Source: Cylindrospermum sp. FACHB-282 (lineage in GTDB: Bacteria; Cyanobacteriota; Cyanobacteriia; Cyanobacteriales; Nostocaceae). From it: DNA of 64,000 bases. The stretch lies in contig NZ_JACJRJ010000002.1 in NCBI RefSeq assembly GCF_014697195.1, positions 155,973-219,972 on the forward strand. Direction: 5' to 3'. Position numbers and translations under genes: made by a program. Within the stretch, counting starts at the first letter, position 1. Every line of letters starts with the position of its first letter. Positions 45,083 to 53,244 of this stretch are shown here, piece after piece. Under the pieces are notes generated by a model, which saw nothing but the letters and a program-made list of their open reading frames with translations, made no database searches and was not told where the DNA came from.

Positions 45083-45334
45083 TTAAAATGCAAAACCTGG
45101 GACGCCTAGCCTGATATAAATATCTCTTTGAACATCCGTAAAAGCTCTTCTGCCATGAAGTATTCTAGTGTTATAAATATCAGCATTAGTTTCAAATCCT
45201 CTAAAAAGTAAGACACCAGAAGATTTAAATAGACTAATAACTGCCTCTTTATCTATTTCCAAAATCCTGGCATTATTGATATTAATAATTTGTTGACCTA
45301 TTCTTTCTGATATTGGCTGTAAATTAATTTTCAT
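45083..45334 (-). pseudogene. Internally deleted TauD-like dioxygenase remnant
   Basis: 83 residues that join two parts of a TauD/TfdA-type Fe(II)/2-oxoglutarate dioxygenase. Residues 1-53 (KINLQPISERIGQQI, then ISLFKSSGVLLFRGFETN) are the N-terminus. From about 57 on (ILHGRRAFTDVQRDIYIRLG) the sequence is the last helix/strand of the same family (the RRAF segment near the C-terminus). The core of about 200 residues with the iron-binding His-x-Asp...His is missing, so no activity is possible. The junction lies near NADIYN-TRILHG. ATG at 45334. Confidence 0.7.
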
Positions 45335-45563
45335 AAAACCTAATAAGTGCTGAGTAATTTTCTAAACACAATAAAACACAATATAATATTCACATTTTAG
45401 ACTCAATAGTAATTATTGTGTTGCATCCACCAGGGAGAATGAGAATAAAATTATTAATTTTTGTTACAGAATTCGCTTTGAATTTTAAGTAATCTAGCTA
45501 TAAAGCTAACCCCAATTTATGTAAAATCCGACGTTAAAATAGAACAATAGTATTAGTGCTGGT

Positions 45564-46124
45564 GTGAAAAAGTTTAGAGCAGTTATGAAAAAAACATTTA
45601 AAAATTCGGCATCACAACTAGTGATGGGATTATCCCTAAGTTGTATTAGTGTGATGATTAATAGTGGGATAGCTAATCAAATAGTTTTGGCGAAAACCGC
45701 CAATCCAGTAAAATGTGATATTTTTGCCTATGTGACTGAGAAAGATCCCCAAGGTTTAAATGTGCGGAGTGGTGCAAGTACCAGGAACAAAATTTTAGGC
45801 ACAGTACCCACCAACGAAACAGTTAAAATTATTGCTGTTTTGGGAAATTGGGTAAAGATTATTAATGCTAGTGATGGTTTTAAAGGAACTGGTTGGGTGT
45901 CTGTGCTCAAGTTAGGCATATCAACACGGGGCTATGGTTCTAATGGCGTGAATCTTTACGCCAATGCTAATCAACAAAGCAAAAAAGTAGGACGAGTTTC
46001 CCCTGATGTAAATGTTAATTTGTTAGGCTGTCAGAGCAATTGGGCATGGGTGGAATATCAAGGTGTTAAGGGTTGGTTGAAAAAAGAAGATCAATGTGGC
46101 GCTGCCCTTACTAGTTGTTCTTAA
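45564..46124 (+). CDS. Exported protein with two bacterial SH3 domains
   Basis: 186 residues. The N-terminus has a basic start and a hydrophobic stretch (LVMGLSLSCISVMINSG) ending near ANQIVLAKTA, a plausible signal peptide. Two SH3b domains follow: GLNVRSGASTRNKILGTVP (about 63-110) and GVNLYANANQQSKKVGRVSP (about 125-175). Four cysteines in the mature part could form disulfides. Cell-wall binding is the usual role of SH3b; no catalytic domain is attached. GTG 45564 or ATG 45585 are both possible starts. Monocistronic. Confidence 0.83.
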   Translation: MKKFRAVMKKTFKNSASQLVMGLSLSCISVMINSGIANQIVLAKTANPVKCDIFAYVTEKDPQGLNVRSGASTRNKILGTVPTNETVKIIAVLGNWVKIINASDGFKGTGWVSVLKLGISTRGYGSNGVNLYANANQQSKKVGRVSPDVNVNLLGCQSNWAWVEYQGVKGWLKKEDQCGAALTSCS

Positions 46125-46170
46125 TCAAATAGCCGTTTTGAAAAACCTATGCAAATCTAAAAAAACGTTA

Positions 46171-46260
46171 TACCAATTCAAAATTCAAAATTAATAAAGC
46201 TTGATTTCATAGGTTTCCGGGCTTGTATTTGTCACATTCTTTTTTTCAAATAGGTATTAG
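46171..46260 (+). repeat. Dispersed repeat D, copy 2
   Basis: About 90 bases matching the reverse complement of 24188-24265: AAAGCTTGATTTCATAGG, TTTCCGGGCTTGTATTTGTC and ACATTCTT. It lies between the SH3 gene and the glnA terminator. Confidence 0.65.
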
Positions 46261-46293
46261 TTGAATATATTTACTGTACACATATCAAATGTG

Positions 46294-46319
46294 GAAAAAA
46301 AGCCACCCTCTAGGGTGGC
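46294..46319 (-). terminator. Rho-independent terminator of glnA
   Basis: On the minus strand, GCCACCC-TAGA-GGGTGGC followed by TTTTTTT: a perfect 7-bp GC-rich stem with a tetraloop, 25 bases past the glnA stop. Confidence 0.92.
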
Positions 46320-46343
46320 AAAAAAATTTACTAATTGTTGAAA

Positions 46344-47759
46344 TTAGCAATCGTAATAGAGATAAAACTCATAAGGATGAGGACGCAACTGCATTTGCTT
46401 AACTTCGTTAACTAGCTTGTAGTCAATCCAGTTTTGGATAAAGTCTTGAGAAAACACGCCTGTATCTGTCAAGAAAGCGTGATCGTTTTCTAGTGCTTCT
46501 AATGCCAATTCTAGAGAACCTGGAGTTGAAGGAATTTTTGCCAACTCTTCTGGAGACAGTTCATAGATATTCTTATCTAAGGGTTCACCAGGATGGATTT
46601 TGTTCTTAATACCATCAATACCAGCACAAAGCATAGCAGCGAATGCTAAGTAAGGGTTAGAAGTAGCATCTGGACAACGGAACTCTAACCGCTTGGCTTT
46701 GGGGTTATCACCAGACAGAGGAATCCGCACAGAAGCAGAACGGTTACCTTGGGAGTAAGCCAAGTTTACAGGTGCTTCATAACCAGGTACTAGGCGCTTG
46801 TAAGAGTTGGTGGTGGGGTTGGTGATTGCCAATAGTGCTGGTGCGTGCTTGAGAATACCACCAATGTAGTACAGTCCCATTTCACTCATACCAGCGTACT
46901 TATCACCTGCAAACAGGGGTTTACCATCTTTCCAGATAGACTGGTGACAGTGCATACCAGAACCGTTATCGCCAAAAACTGGTTTTGGCATGAAGGTGAC
47001 GGTTTTGCCGTACTTTCTGGCAACGTTCTTGATGACGTACTTGTAAGTCATCAGCCAGTCTGCTGCTTCGATTAATTTACCAAATTTGAAGCCTAGTTCG
47101 CACTGACCACCAGTAGCCACTTCGTGGTGTTGCTTTTCAATGGGTACACCGCAATCTGCCATTGTTAACAACATTTCTGTCCGAATATCTTGGAAGGTAT
47201 CCGTGGGTGCAACTGGGAAGTAACCTTCTTTGAAGCGTGTTTTGTAACCGAGGTTGGGGCCTTCCTCTCTGCCGGTGTTCCAACGCGCTTCTGCGGAGTC
47301 TACGTAGTAGTAGCCTGCATTGGCGGTTTGGTCGTAACGGACATCATCAAAGATGAAGAATTCAGCTTCTGGCCCAAAGAAGGCTGTATCACCAAGTCCA
47401 GTGGAAGCTAAGTAATCTATTGCTTTTTGGGCAATAACCCGTGGGCAACGGTTGTACCATTCACCCGTCCGTGGTTCTTTAATGCTACAAATTATACTTA
47501 GAGTTGGCTCCTTCATGAACGGGTCGATCCAAGTGGTGTTTGGATCAAGTACCATTGTCATGTCTGATTCTTCGATGCCTTTCCAACCCCGAATACTGGA
47601 ACCGTCGAAAGGTACACCATCAGAGAATGAACTCTCATCGATTTGGTTTTGGTACACGGTGAGATGCTGCCAAGTACCTAGTGTATCGATGAATTTCAGA
47701 TCAATCATCTGAATTTTTTTGTCTTGAATCAACTTCAAGACTTCTTTTGGGGTTGTCAT
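46344..47759 (-). CDS. glnA: Glutamine synthetase type I
   Basis: 471 residues from ATG 47759 ([14 protein letters not shown]). Forms glutamine from glutamate, ammonium and ATP, the entry point of nitrogen assimilation in the GS-GOGAT cycle. Visible: the N-terminal beta-grasp region with [19 protein letters not shown]-binding [25 protein letters not shown] and the C-terminal part [19 protein letters not shown]. All the usual active-site residues appear present. An NtcA site precedes the gene and a strong terminator follows, so it is monocistronic and expected to be induced by nitrogen limitation. An upstream in-frame TTG or ATG in the track is not needed. Confidence 0.97.
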   Translation of the reverse strand: MTTPKEVLKLIQDKKIQMIDLKFIDTLGTWQHLTVYQNQIDESSFSDGVPFDGSSIRGWKGIEESDMTMVLDPNTTWIDPFMKEPTLSIICSIKEPRTGEWYNRCPRVIAQKAIDYLASTGLGDTAFFGPEAEFFIFDDVRYDQTANAGYYYVDSAEARWNTGREEGPNLGYKTRFKEGYFPVAPTDTFQDIRTEMLLTMADCGVPIEKQHHEVATGGQCELGFKFGKLIEAADWLMTYKYVIKNVARKYGKTVTFMPKPVFGDNGSGMHCHQSIWKDGKPLFAGDKYAGMSEMGLYYIGGILKHAPALLAITNPTTNSYKRLVPGYEAPVNLAYSQGNRSASVRIPLSGDNPKAKRLEFRCPDATSNPYLAFAAMLCAGIDGIKNKIHPGEPLDKNIYELSPEELAKIPSTPGSLELALEALENDHAFLTDTGVFSQDFIQNWIDYKLVNEVKQMQLRPHPYEFYLYYDC

Positions 47760-47857
47760 TGTTACTCCTTCTGTAGCCAATTAACTAAAGTCAAACCAGA
47801 ATCTGCTAAAGCATCCTAACCCTGCGGAACTAACCCAAGTTGCGACACACCTGAAAT

Positions 47858-47900
47858 ATCCTAGATACTAGACATTGGGTAAATTTGTAGCCTTTGATAC
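47858..47900 (-). promoter_or_regulatory. NtcA-activated promoter of glnA
   Basis: GTA-GCCTTTGA-TAC (47887-47900) fits the NtcA consensus GTA-N8-TAC. On the minus strand TAGGAT, fitting the TAN3T -10 box, follows after 23 bases. It is the class II layout of nitrogen-regulated cyanobacterial promoters, about 100 bases upstream of the ATG. Confidence 0.85.
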
Positions 47901-48120
47901 AGATTATCCTGATTACAGGTTATATTAACCTTTCTCGGCTGATCTGCACAAAACTGGAAAGTTCATCACATCATGGGACAACTTTGGCATAGAATCCTTA
48001 GATAGCGGATGGATTGTTTTTGTGCCGAGTCTATTTTAAATGGCACAAAAAATTTACTGGTGCATGAGTGCAGTCAAATAAATATCAAACCACAGATAGT
48101 AATGATTGGGAGAAACAGGA

Positions 48121-48630
48121 ATGCGCGATGCAGTAACAAGTTTAATTAAGAATTATGACGTAACCGGACGGTATTTTGACCGGAATGCGATCGATAGCCT
48201 CAAGTCTTACTTTGAAAGCGGTACAGCACGAGTGCAGGCAGCAGCGGCAATTAATTCCAATGCGTCGGCAATTGTCAAACAGGCTGGTTCTAAGTTATTT
48301 GAAGAACAGCCAGAATTGATTCGCCCTAGTGGTAACGCCTATACGACTCGTCGTTATGCGGCTTGTCTGCGGGATATGGACTACTACCTACGCTATGCTA
48401 CCTATGCCCTGGTTGCTGGTAACACCAATGTGTTGGATGAACGCGTGCTGCAAGGTTTGCGGGAAACTTACAATTCTTTAGGCGTTCCTATTGGGCCTAC
48501 GGTTCGCGGTGTCCAGATTATGAAGGATCTAGTGAAGGCACAGGTTGCAGGGGCTGGTATCGCCAATACGGCTTTTGTGGATGAACCTTTTGACCATATC
48601 ACTCGTGAGTTGAGCGAGAGAGATATTTAG
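48121..48630 (+). CDS. apcF: Allophycocyanin subunit beta-18
   Basis: 169-residue phycobilisome core subunit. ApcF sits next to the linker ApcE in the terminal-emitter trimer. Sequence features: MRDAVTSLIKNYDVTGRYFD, the methylated-asparagine region PSGNAYTTRR (N72) and the phycocyanobilin-binding C82 in AACLRDMDYYLRYATYAL. The end ITRELSERDI is typical. ATG 48121 with an AGGA site; the track's TTG start adds five codons. Monocistronic, as apcF usually is. Divergent from glnA, about 360 bases between the starts. Confidence 0.95.
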   Translation: MRDAVTSLIKNYDVTGRYFDRNAIDSLKSYFESGTARVQAAAAINSNASAIVKQAGSKLFEEQPELIRPSGNAYTTRRYAACLRDMDYYLRYATYALVAGNTNVLDERVLQGLRETYNSLGVPIGPTVRGVQIMKDLVKAQVAGAGIANTAFVDEPFDHITRELSERDI

Positions 48631-48786
48631 CTAATTTAAGCCAGGGCGATTATAAATCGCGGCTATACAAATAAAGTCCGCCTACGCGGGATCAATGACT
48701 ATCGCACTTTGGCTTTATTAGCAAGGTGCGTTTACTTTTTTTTAAACCTAAAATAAAACTATAGTTAGCGGTCTGATGCTTAAGCT

Positions 48787-49428
48787 ATGTTTGCCCTAAT
48801 ATCACCAGATAAAACCCAAATTCCCCCAGGTGCAGTGGTGCGGATGCCAGCAACTTGGGAAGAATATCAAACTCTCTGCCAACAACGGGGCGATCGCACA
48901 ATTCCCCGGCTAAAATATCGAGATGGGGAAGTTCTGCTGATGTCACCGTTGCCACAACATGGTCGAGATGTTCACCTCATCGCCAGTGTAATTACTACCC
49001 TTCTCGATTATTTTCAGCTTGAGTATGATGCTTTCACCCCGGTGACAATGGAACTCCCCGAAGAAAGCGGACTAGAACCCGATTACTGTTTCTACATTGA
49101 CAACTGGCAAGCTGTATCTGGCAAAAAGCGCATTAACTGGAGTATTGATCCACCTCCTGATCTGGTGCTGGAAATTGATGTCACCAGTTATACTGATGTC
49201 AACGACTATCTACCCTATCGAGTGCCAGAAATTTGGCTGTGTAAACAAAAGCAACTGTTTATTTATCAACTTCACCAAAACAGCTATTTATCCCAAACCC
49301 ATAGCCGCTACTTCCCTAATGTTGACTTACATGGGATTGTCCAGCAGTGTTTGAAAACTGCCTATAACCGCAATACGAGTGCAGCCATACGAGAACTGAG
49401 GCAATTCCTTGATCATGAAAAATCCTAA
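48787..49428 (+). CDS. Uma2 family (DUF820) putative endonuclease
   Basis: 213 residues. LEPDYCFYIDNWQAV and PPDLVLEIDVTSYTDV are the family core, with ExD in place of ExK. The N-terminal segment MPATWEEYQTLCQQRGDRTI and ILLMSPLPQHGRD-like stretch are common to one Uma2 branch. ATG 48787. It lies 157 bases after apcF, with a short palindromic spacer. No functional partner. Confidence 0.8.
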   Translation: MFALISPDKTQIPPGAVVRMPATWEEYQTLCQQRGDRTIPRLKYRDGEVLLMSPLPQHGRDVHLIASVITTLLDYFQLEYDAFTPVTMELPEESGLEPDYCFYIDNWQAVSGKKRINWSIDPPPDLVLEIDVTSYTDVNDYLPYRVPEIWLCKQKQLFIYQLHQNSYLSQTHSRYFPNVDLHGIVQQCLKTAYNRNTSAAIRELRQFLDHEKS

Positions 49429-49555
49429 CCCATAAAAACTCATTTTTTACTCGTAGTTATGCGGGAAAAGACTTCAAGATTTCTGTGACCAAACTTTTTG
49501 ACTTGGCTACAACATCTATGCTTTAGATTTAATATCATCAGGAGAGTCAATTTAA

Positions 49556-50374
49556 TTGGTTAAACAGCGACTAGATACGCTTTTAGTAGATTTAGGTTTA
49601 TGTGGATCTCGTCAGCTAGCACAGCGGCTAATTCAAGCTGGGGAGGTGACGGTGAATCAACAAATGATTGATAAAGCCGGGACTGAGGTTGATGTTGCGG
49701 CGCAAATTCAAGTAAAAGAACGTCCTCCTTTTGTGTCTAGAGGTGGGGAAAAACTCTCTAAGGCTTTAGAAATCTTTGCAATTCCTGTAGCTGGACGGAT
49801 TTGTTTGGATGGGGGAATTTCTACGGGTGGTTTTACTGATTGTTTATTGCAAGCCGGCGCCATCCAAGTTTACGGGGTTGATGTTGGTTACGGACAAGTT
49901 GATTGGAAAATCAGAACTGATGAACGGGTAGTTTTAAAAGAACGTACCAATTTACGTCAACTACAACCACAAGATTTATATGCTGAAAATGCAACGCTTC
50001 CTGATTTGGCGGTGGTGGATGTGTCGTTTATTTCTTTAACTAAGATTTTGCCTGCTTTGTGGCAATTGACGCAATCTCCCAGAGAGGCTGTGTTGCTGGT
50101 GAAACCACAATTTGAGGTTGGGAGGTCTCGTGTGGGTAAGAAGGGTGTTGTGCGCGATCCTAGTGACCAGGCTGGGGCGATTTTCCAGGTGTTGCAGGTG
50201 GCTCTAGAGTTAGGATGGAAATATCAGGGGTTAACTTGGTCGCCAATAACCGGGCCTGCGGGGAATATTGAGTATCTTTTGTGGTTGGGAATGGAAGGTG
50301 AAACACCACCGCCAGATTTAGAGGCGATTTTGCAAATGACGAAGAAAGTAGTTCAGGAGTTTCTAAAAAAATAG
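49556..50374 (+). CDS. tlyA: TlyA family rRNA (cytidine-2'-O)-methyltransferase
   Basis: 272 residues. N-terminal S4 RNA-binding domain (KQRLDTLLVDLGLCGSRQLA, then RLIQAGEVTVNQQ), followed by an FtsJ-type methyltransferase domain. The SAM-binding loop CLDGGISTGGFTD, VYGVDVGYGQ, the motif PDLAVVDVSFISLTKIL and KPQFE are conserved. TlyA methylates 16S and 23S rRNA and is also known as a haemolysin-like protein, a misleading old name. The start is a non-ATG codon near 49556 with AGGAG upstream. Monocistronic. Confidence 0.92.
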   Translation: MVKQRLDTLLVDLGLCGSRQLAQRLIQAGEVTVNQQMIDKAGTEVDVAAQIQVKERPPFVSRGGEKLSKALEIFAIPVAGRICLDGGISTGGFTDCLLQAGAIQVYGVDVGYGQVDWKIRTDERVVLKERTNLRQLQPQDLYAENATLPDLAVVDVSFISLTKILPALWQLTQSPREAVLLVKPQFEVGRSRVGKKGVVRDPSDQAGAIFQVLQVALELGWKYQGLTWSPITGPAGNIEYLLWLGMEGETPPPDLEAILQMTKKVVQEFLKK

Positions 50375-50509
50375 CTAATGACTGGAAATCGTAGCTACCA
50401 GAACGAACTCCGACGTCGGAGATTAAATAACTAAAATTATTCTAGGCTTTAAAAGAATGAAACAGCCCTGGTAAAAATATTTACTATTTAATCAATGGGA
50501 GATTTAAAA

Positions 50510-50959
50510 ATGAGTAATCAATTCGGTTTGTCATCTCTCTATAGACAAGATTATGAATTATGGCTGGAGTCAACTATTAATCAGTTGCGACAGCATGACT
50601 TTGATAATTTAGATATTGATTTATTAATAGAAGAAATAGAGGAAATGGGTGGGAGCTTAAAAGATGCTTTAGAAAATAATTTAATTGTTATTTTAGCCCA
50701 TTTACTTAAATGGAAATATCAACCCGGTCATCGTTCAGGAAGTTGGCGAGGGAGTATTAAAGAACATCGTCGCCGCATTAATAAATCTATCCAAAAACAT
50801 CCCAGTTTGAGCAGATATTATGAGACTATTTTTGAGGAATGTTATCCTCCTGCTTTAGATTGGGCGGTGGAAGAAACCGGGTTATCTCAAGATATTTTTC
50901 CACCACAATGTCCCTTTACTCGTCAACAGGTAATAGATAGTCAATTTTTACCTGATTAA
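50510..50959 (+). CDS. DUF29 family protein
   Basis: 149 residues from ATG 50510, which has GGGAG eight bases upstream; the track's ATG 50495 is the alternative. DUF29 signature: SLYRQDYELWLESTINQL, IDLLIEEIEEMGGS and LLKWKYQPGHRSGSW, then YPPALDWAVEETGL. It is helical, soluble and of unknown function; such genes are multicopy in cyanobacteria and often neighbour toxin- or nuclease-like genes. None of these is directly beside it here. Confidence 0.85.
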   Translation: MSNQFGLSSLYRQDYELWLESTINQLRQHDFDNLDIDLLIEEIEEMGGSLKDALENNLIVILAHLLKWKYQPGHRSGSWRGSIKEHRRRINKSIQKHPSLSRYYETIFEECYPPALDWAVEETGLSQDIFPPQCPFTRQQVIDSQFLPD

Positions 50960-51100
50960 AAGCCAAAAAAATGCTAGTACATATTGTTTAAGGCATTACC
51001 GCTGATGTTAGAAGCTATTGGGCGTAATGACTAAATCAGCGGTGGTGAATCTAGGAAACGATTAGGGACTTCCGATTAAAAAAAAATATCCAACTAATTC

Positions 51101-51160
51101 TTGTGGGGTGGGCTTCTAGCCCGCCCAGTTTATTGGACTGGCGGGACGCCCATCCTACAA
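51101..51160. repeat. Long imperfect palindrome between DUF29 and cp12
   Basis: TTGTGGGGTGGGCTTCTAGC then CCGCCCAGT on the left pairs imperfectly with ACTGGCGGGACGCCCATCCT then ACAA on the right around a 7-base loop. A related GGGGTGGGCATCTTGCCCGC occurs near 21509-21530. Could act as a two-way terminator, though it has no T-run. Confidence 0.5.
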
Positions 51161-51189
51161 GATGGGATAATTTATTTGTTGGGGTTCCC

Positions 51190-51435
51190 TTAAACGTCGT
51201 ATATTAGGCACTCTACGGAATCTGGATGGTTGTCGCAATAGTTTTCTAAGGAGTTTTGTTGTTGTTTTGCTCGCTGTTGATCTGCTTTTTCAGCTTGCAA
51301 TTCTTCGACGATGTCCCAGGCTACAGCACAACCGGCGGAGTTACTGCCATTAATATCGCAGGTTTCGCGGGCTTCGGCGATCGCATCGACAATTGTTTGC
51401 TCAAGACTGGTAGTTGCATTTAAAGTTGTGGTCAT
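51190..51435 (-). CDS. CP12 protein
   Basis: 81-residue intrinsically disordered regulator that ties glyceraldehyde-3-phosphate dehydrogenase and phosphoribulokinase into an inactive complex in the dark. The ATG 51435 (MTTTLNATTSLEQ) gives the usual length. Both cysteine pairs are present: ETCDINGSNSAGC at the N-terminus and NYCDNHPDSVEC at the C-terminus, with the core motif AWDIVEELQAE between. Light/dark redox control through thioredoxin follows from the family. Monocistronic; 51436-51778 has no gene. Confidence 0.9.
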   Translation of the reverse strand: MTTTLNATTSLEQTIVDAIAEARETCDINGSNSAGCAVAWDIVEELQAEKADQQRAKQQQNSLENYCDNHPDSVECLIYDV

Positions 51436-51778
51436 GTTTTTTACCTTTGATCCTTGTGATAAAAACTGATTGTGAGCGGCTGTTAACATCAGGAAACTCA
51501 CATTTCTTTTAGTTTAGATAAGTTCCGCAAAAGAGTTTGGTGTAAACACCGTCATTCTTTTAGCGAAAATGAGTGGTGAAAGCCCTCTTGTCATTTGCAA
51601 TTTTTCAAGCTATTCAAGTTTCACCTGTTGCAATAACTGTTGAGTTTCGGGCTGTTTATGTACGCAACTCATCTGTTTTGCGGGTTACATTTAATTTAAC
51701 TGAATTTCTTAAAAACATATTGTATTTGAGGCTACAAAATAATTTTTATTTATGAGCAGGGCTGAGGCGAGTTACATT

Positions 51779-53167
51779 TTAAAACTCTCCGAACTTACCT
51801 CCCAACTCTTGGCGCAAACGATACAAAATTGTATTTTGGTCAACTTCAGAAAGAATCTCTAGTATGACGGTGCTAGCGCCCAATTGTCCCCATGTACAGC
51901 CTTTTTCTAGATAGACTTGGGCGGCTTTACCTACAGAATAGGCGCCATAACCGGCGATACCTGCTTGAGCGATCGCACTGCCAGCGAAAACAGTAATATT
52001 GGTGGGATTGTCACCGCTAGCAAGAGCGGCTGTACTTTTGCCTAAACCTAACAGCACACTGCTGCCTAATTCTGAGAGTAGCAAGCCACCGGAACTAAAT
52101 AAAATCGTTTTGAGAATTTTGCTAGCTTCATAGCTAGTCATTGGTAAACCATACAACCTAGCCAAAGAGCGAATTAAAGCCAAATCCGCCACAGTTCCGC
52201 CGAGAATATCTAAAAAAGCGATGGGATTTAGCCCAACTGCTAAAGCCTTGTATTTGGTAAATTGCCAGATGGTAGCCTCTGCTTCTTGTTGGCGTAAATC
52301 GATGGTTTTTTGAGCGATCGCAACGGATGCATCCCGTGCTTGGATGAGTGCGTTTAAAGCAAGTAGCGATCGCCCCTCACGATTCAATATCTTCAAAATT
52401 GTCTGCTTCAGTTCATCTACCTGAGGTGGTTGTGTCTCCCATTCATAACTAACACTTCCATCAGGCCACTCAACCCGCACCTCCATTGGGGCAGGTTCCG
52501 CTGCCACCATGACAATTTCATCAGGTAGTAAAGGCTGGGCTTGAGGATTTGCTGCGCCCAGTTGCTGTAAATTATTGTAAATCGTTGTCCGGTCTGTATC
52601 TGGGTATAAGTCTATCTTGTTAAAGACCAAAATCAGGGGTTTTTGTGCTTGTCGCAATTCCAGCAATCCCTGATACTCTGTGCGCGTGATATCTCCAGAC
52701 ACCACAAACAAGATTAAATCAGCTTGCTGTGCCACAGATCGCGCCATTTGCGCCCGTGCATCACCCTCAATTTCATCTAATCCAGGGGTATCAATTAATT
52801 CAACCAGAACTTTACCTCCTGGTTGCCAACGTACAGAACGAGGCCATTGAGTAACACCATTAAGGGGCCCAGTTGGCAAAATCTTTTCTCCCAGCAAGGC
52901 ATTTAATACCGCTGACTTCCCCCGACTCACCAAACCAAAAACAGCAATTCTAATCACATTAGAATCTAGCTTGTTGAGGGTAGCGTTTAAAGCCTCTAAT
53001 TCTGGTTTCACCAAAGCCGCCAATTCTGGGTTTGATGTTAACTGTCCTGATTTCCGGAGATATCCATACCAAGACAGCGCTTGTCTGAGGCTAGCACGAG
53101 CGCGGTTTAAGTGACTTTCTTGCTGATTTCGCACTGGGTTAGGTTGATTCAAGGTGGAAGAAACCAC
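51779..53167 (-). CDS. Dynamin-like GTP-binding protein with DUF697 domain
   Basis: 462 residues. G domain at about 70-215: G1 GLVSRGKSA, G3 DTPGLDE, G4 NKIDLY. The C-terminal half (about 310-440) has hydrophobic helices (ALAVGLNPIAFLDILGGTVA, ILFSSGGLLLSELGSSVLLG), the DUF697 pattern of membrane-associated GTPases. The N-terminal helix is basic. Probably membrane-bound and perhaps involved in envelope homeostasis; partners unknown. ATG 53167, 78 bases after the S8 peptidase stop, on the same strand, so cotranscription with the protease is possible. Confidence 0.85.
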   Translation of the reverse strand: MVSSTLNQPNPVRNQQESHLNRARASLRQALSWYGYLRKSGQLTSNPELAALVKPELEALNATLNKLDSNVIRIAVFGLVSRGKSAVLNALLGEKILPTGPLNGVTQWPRSVRWQPGGKVLVELIDTPGLDEIEGDARAQMARSVAQQADLILFVVSGDITRTEYQGLLELRQAQKPLILVFNKIDLYPDTDRTTIYNNLQQLGAANPQAQPLLPDEIVMVAAEPAPMEVRVEWPDGSVSYEWETQPPQVDELKQTILKILNREGRSLLALNALIQARDASVAIAQKTIDLRQQEAEATIWQFTKYKALAVGLNPIAFLDILGGTVADLALIRSLARLYGLPMTSYEASKILKTILFSSGGLLLSELGSSVLLGLGKSTAALASGDNPTNITVFAGSAIAQAGIAGYGAYSVGKAAQVYLEKGCTWGQLGASTVILEILSEVDQNTILYRLRQELGGKFGEF

Positions 53168-53244
53168 AGGTTACATATCTATTTTGGTCTAATTTTTGGG
53201 TTGTCTGTTTCCACTTCTGTAGCTAGTTTTTTCAGACTTATTGC

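Noticed and set aside
51573-51755. 60-codon plus-strand frame between cp12 and the GTPase gene
   Set aside because: No ribosome site or family resemblance, and it lies in an AT-rich promoter-like spacer.
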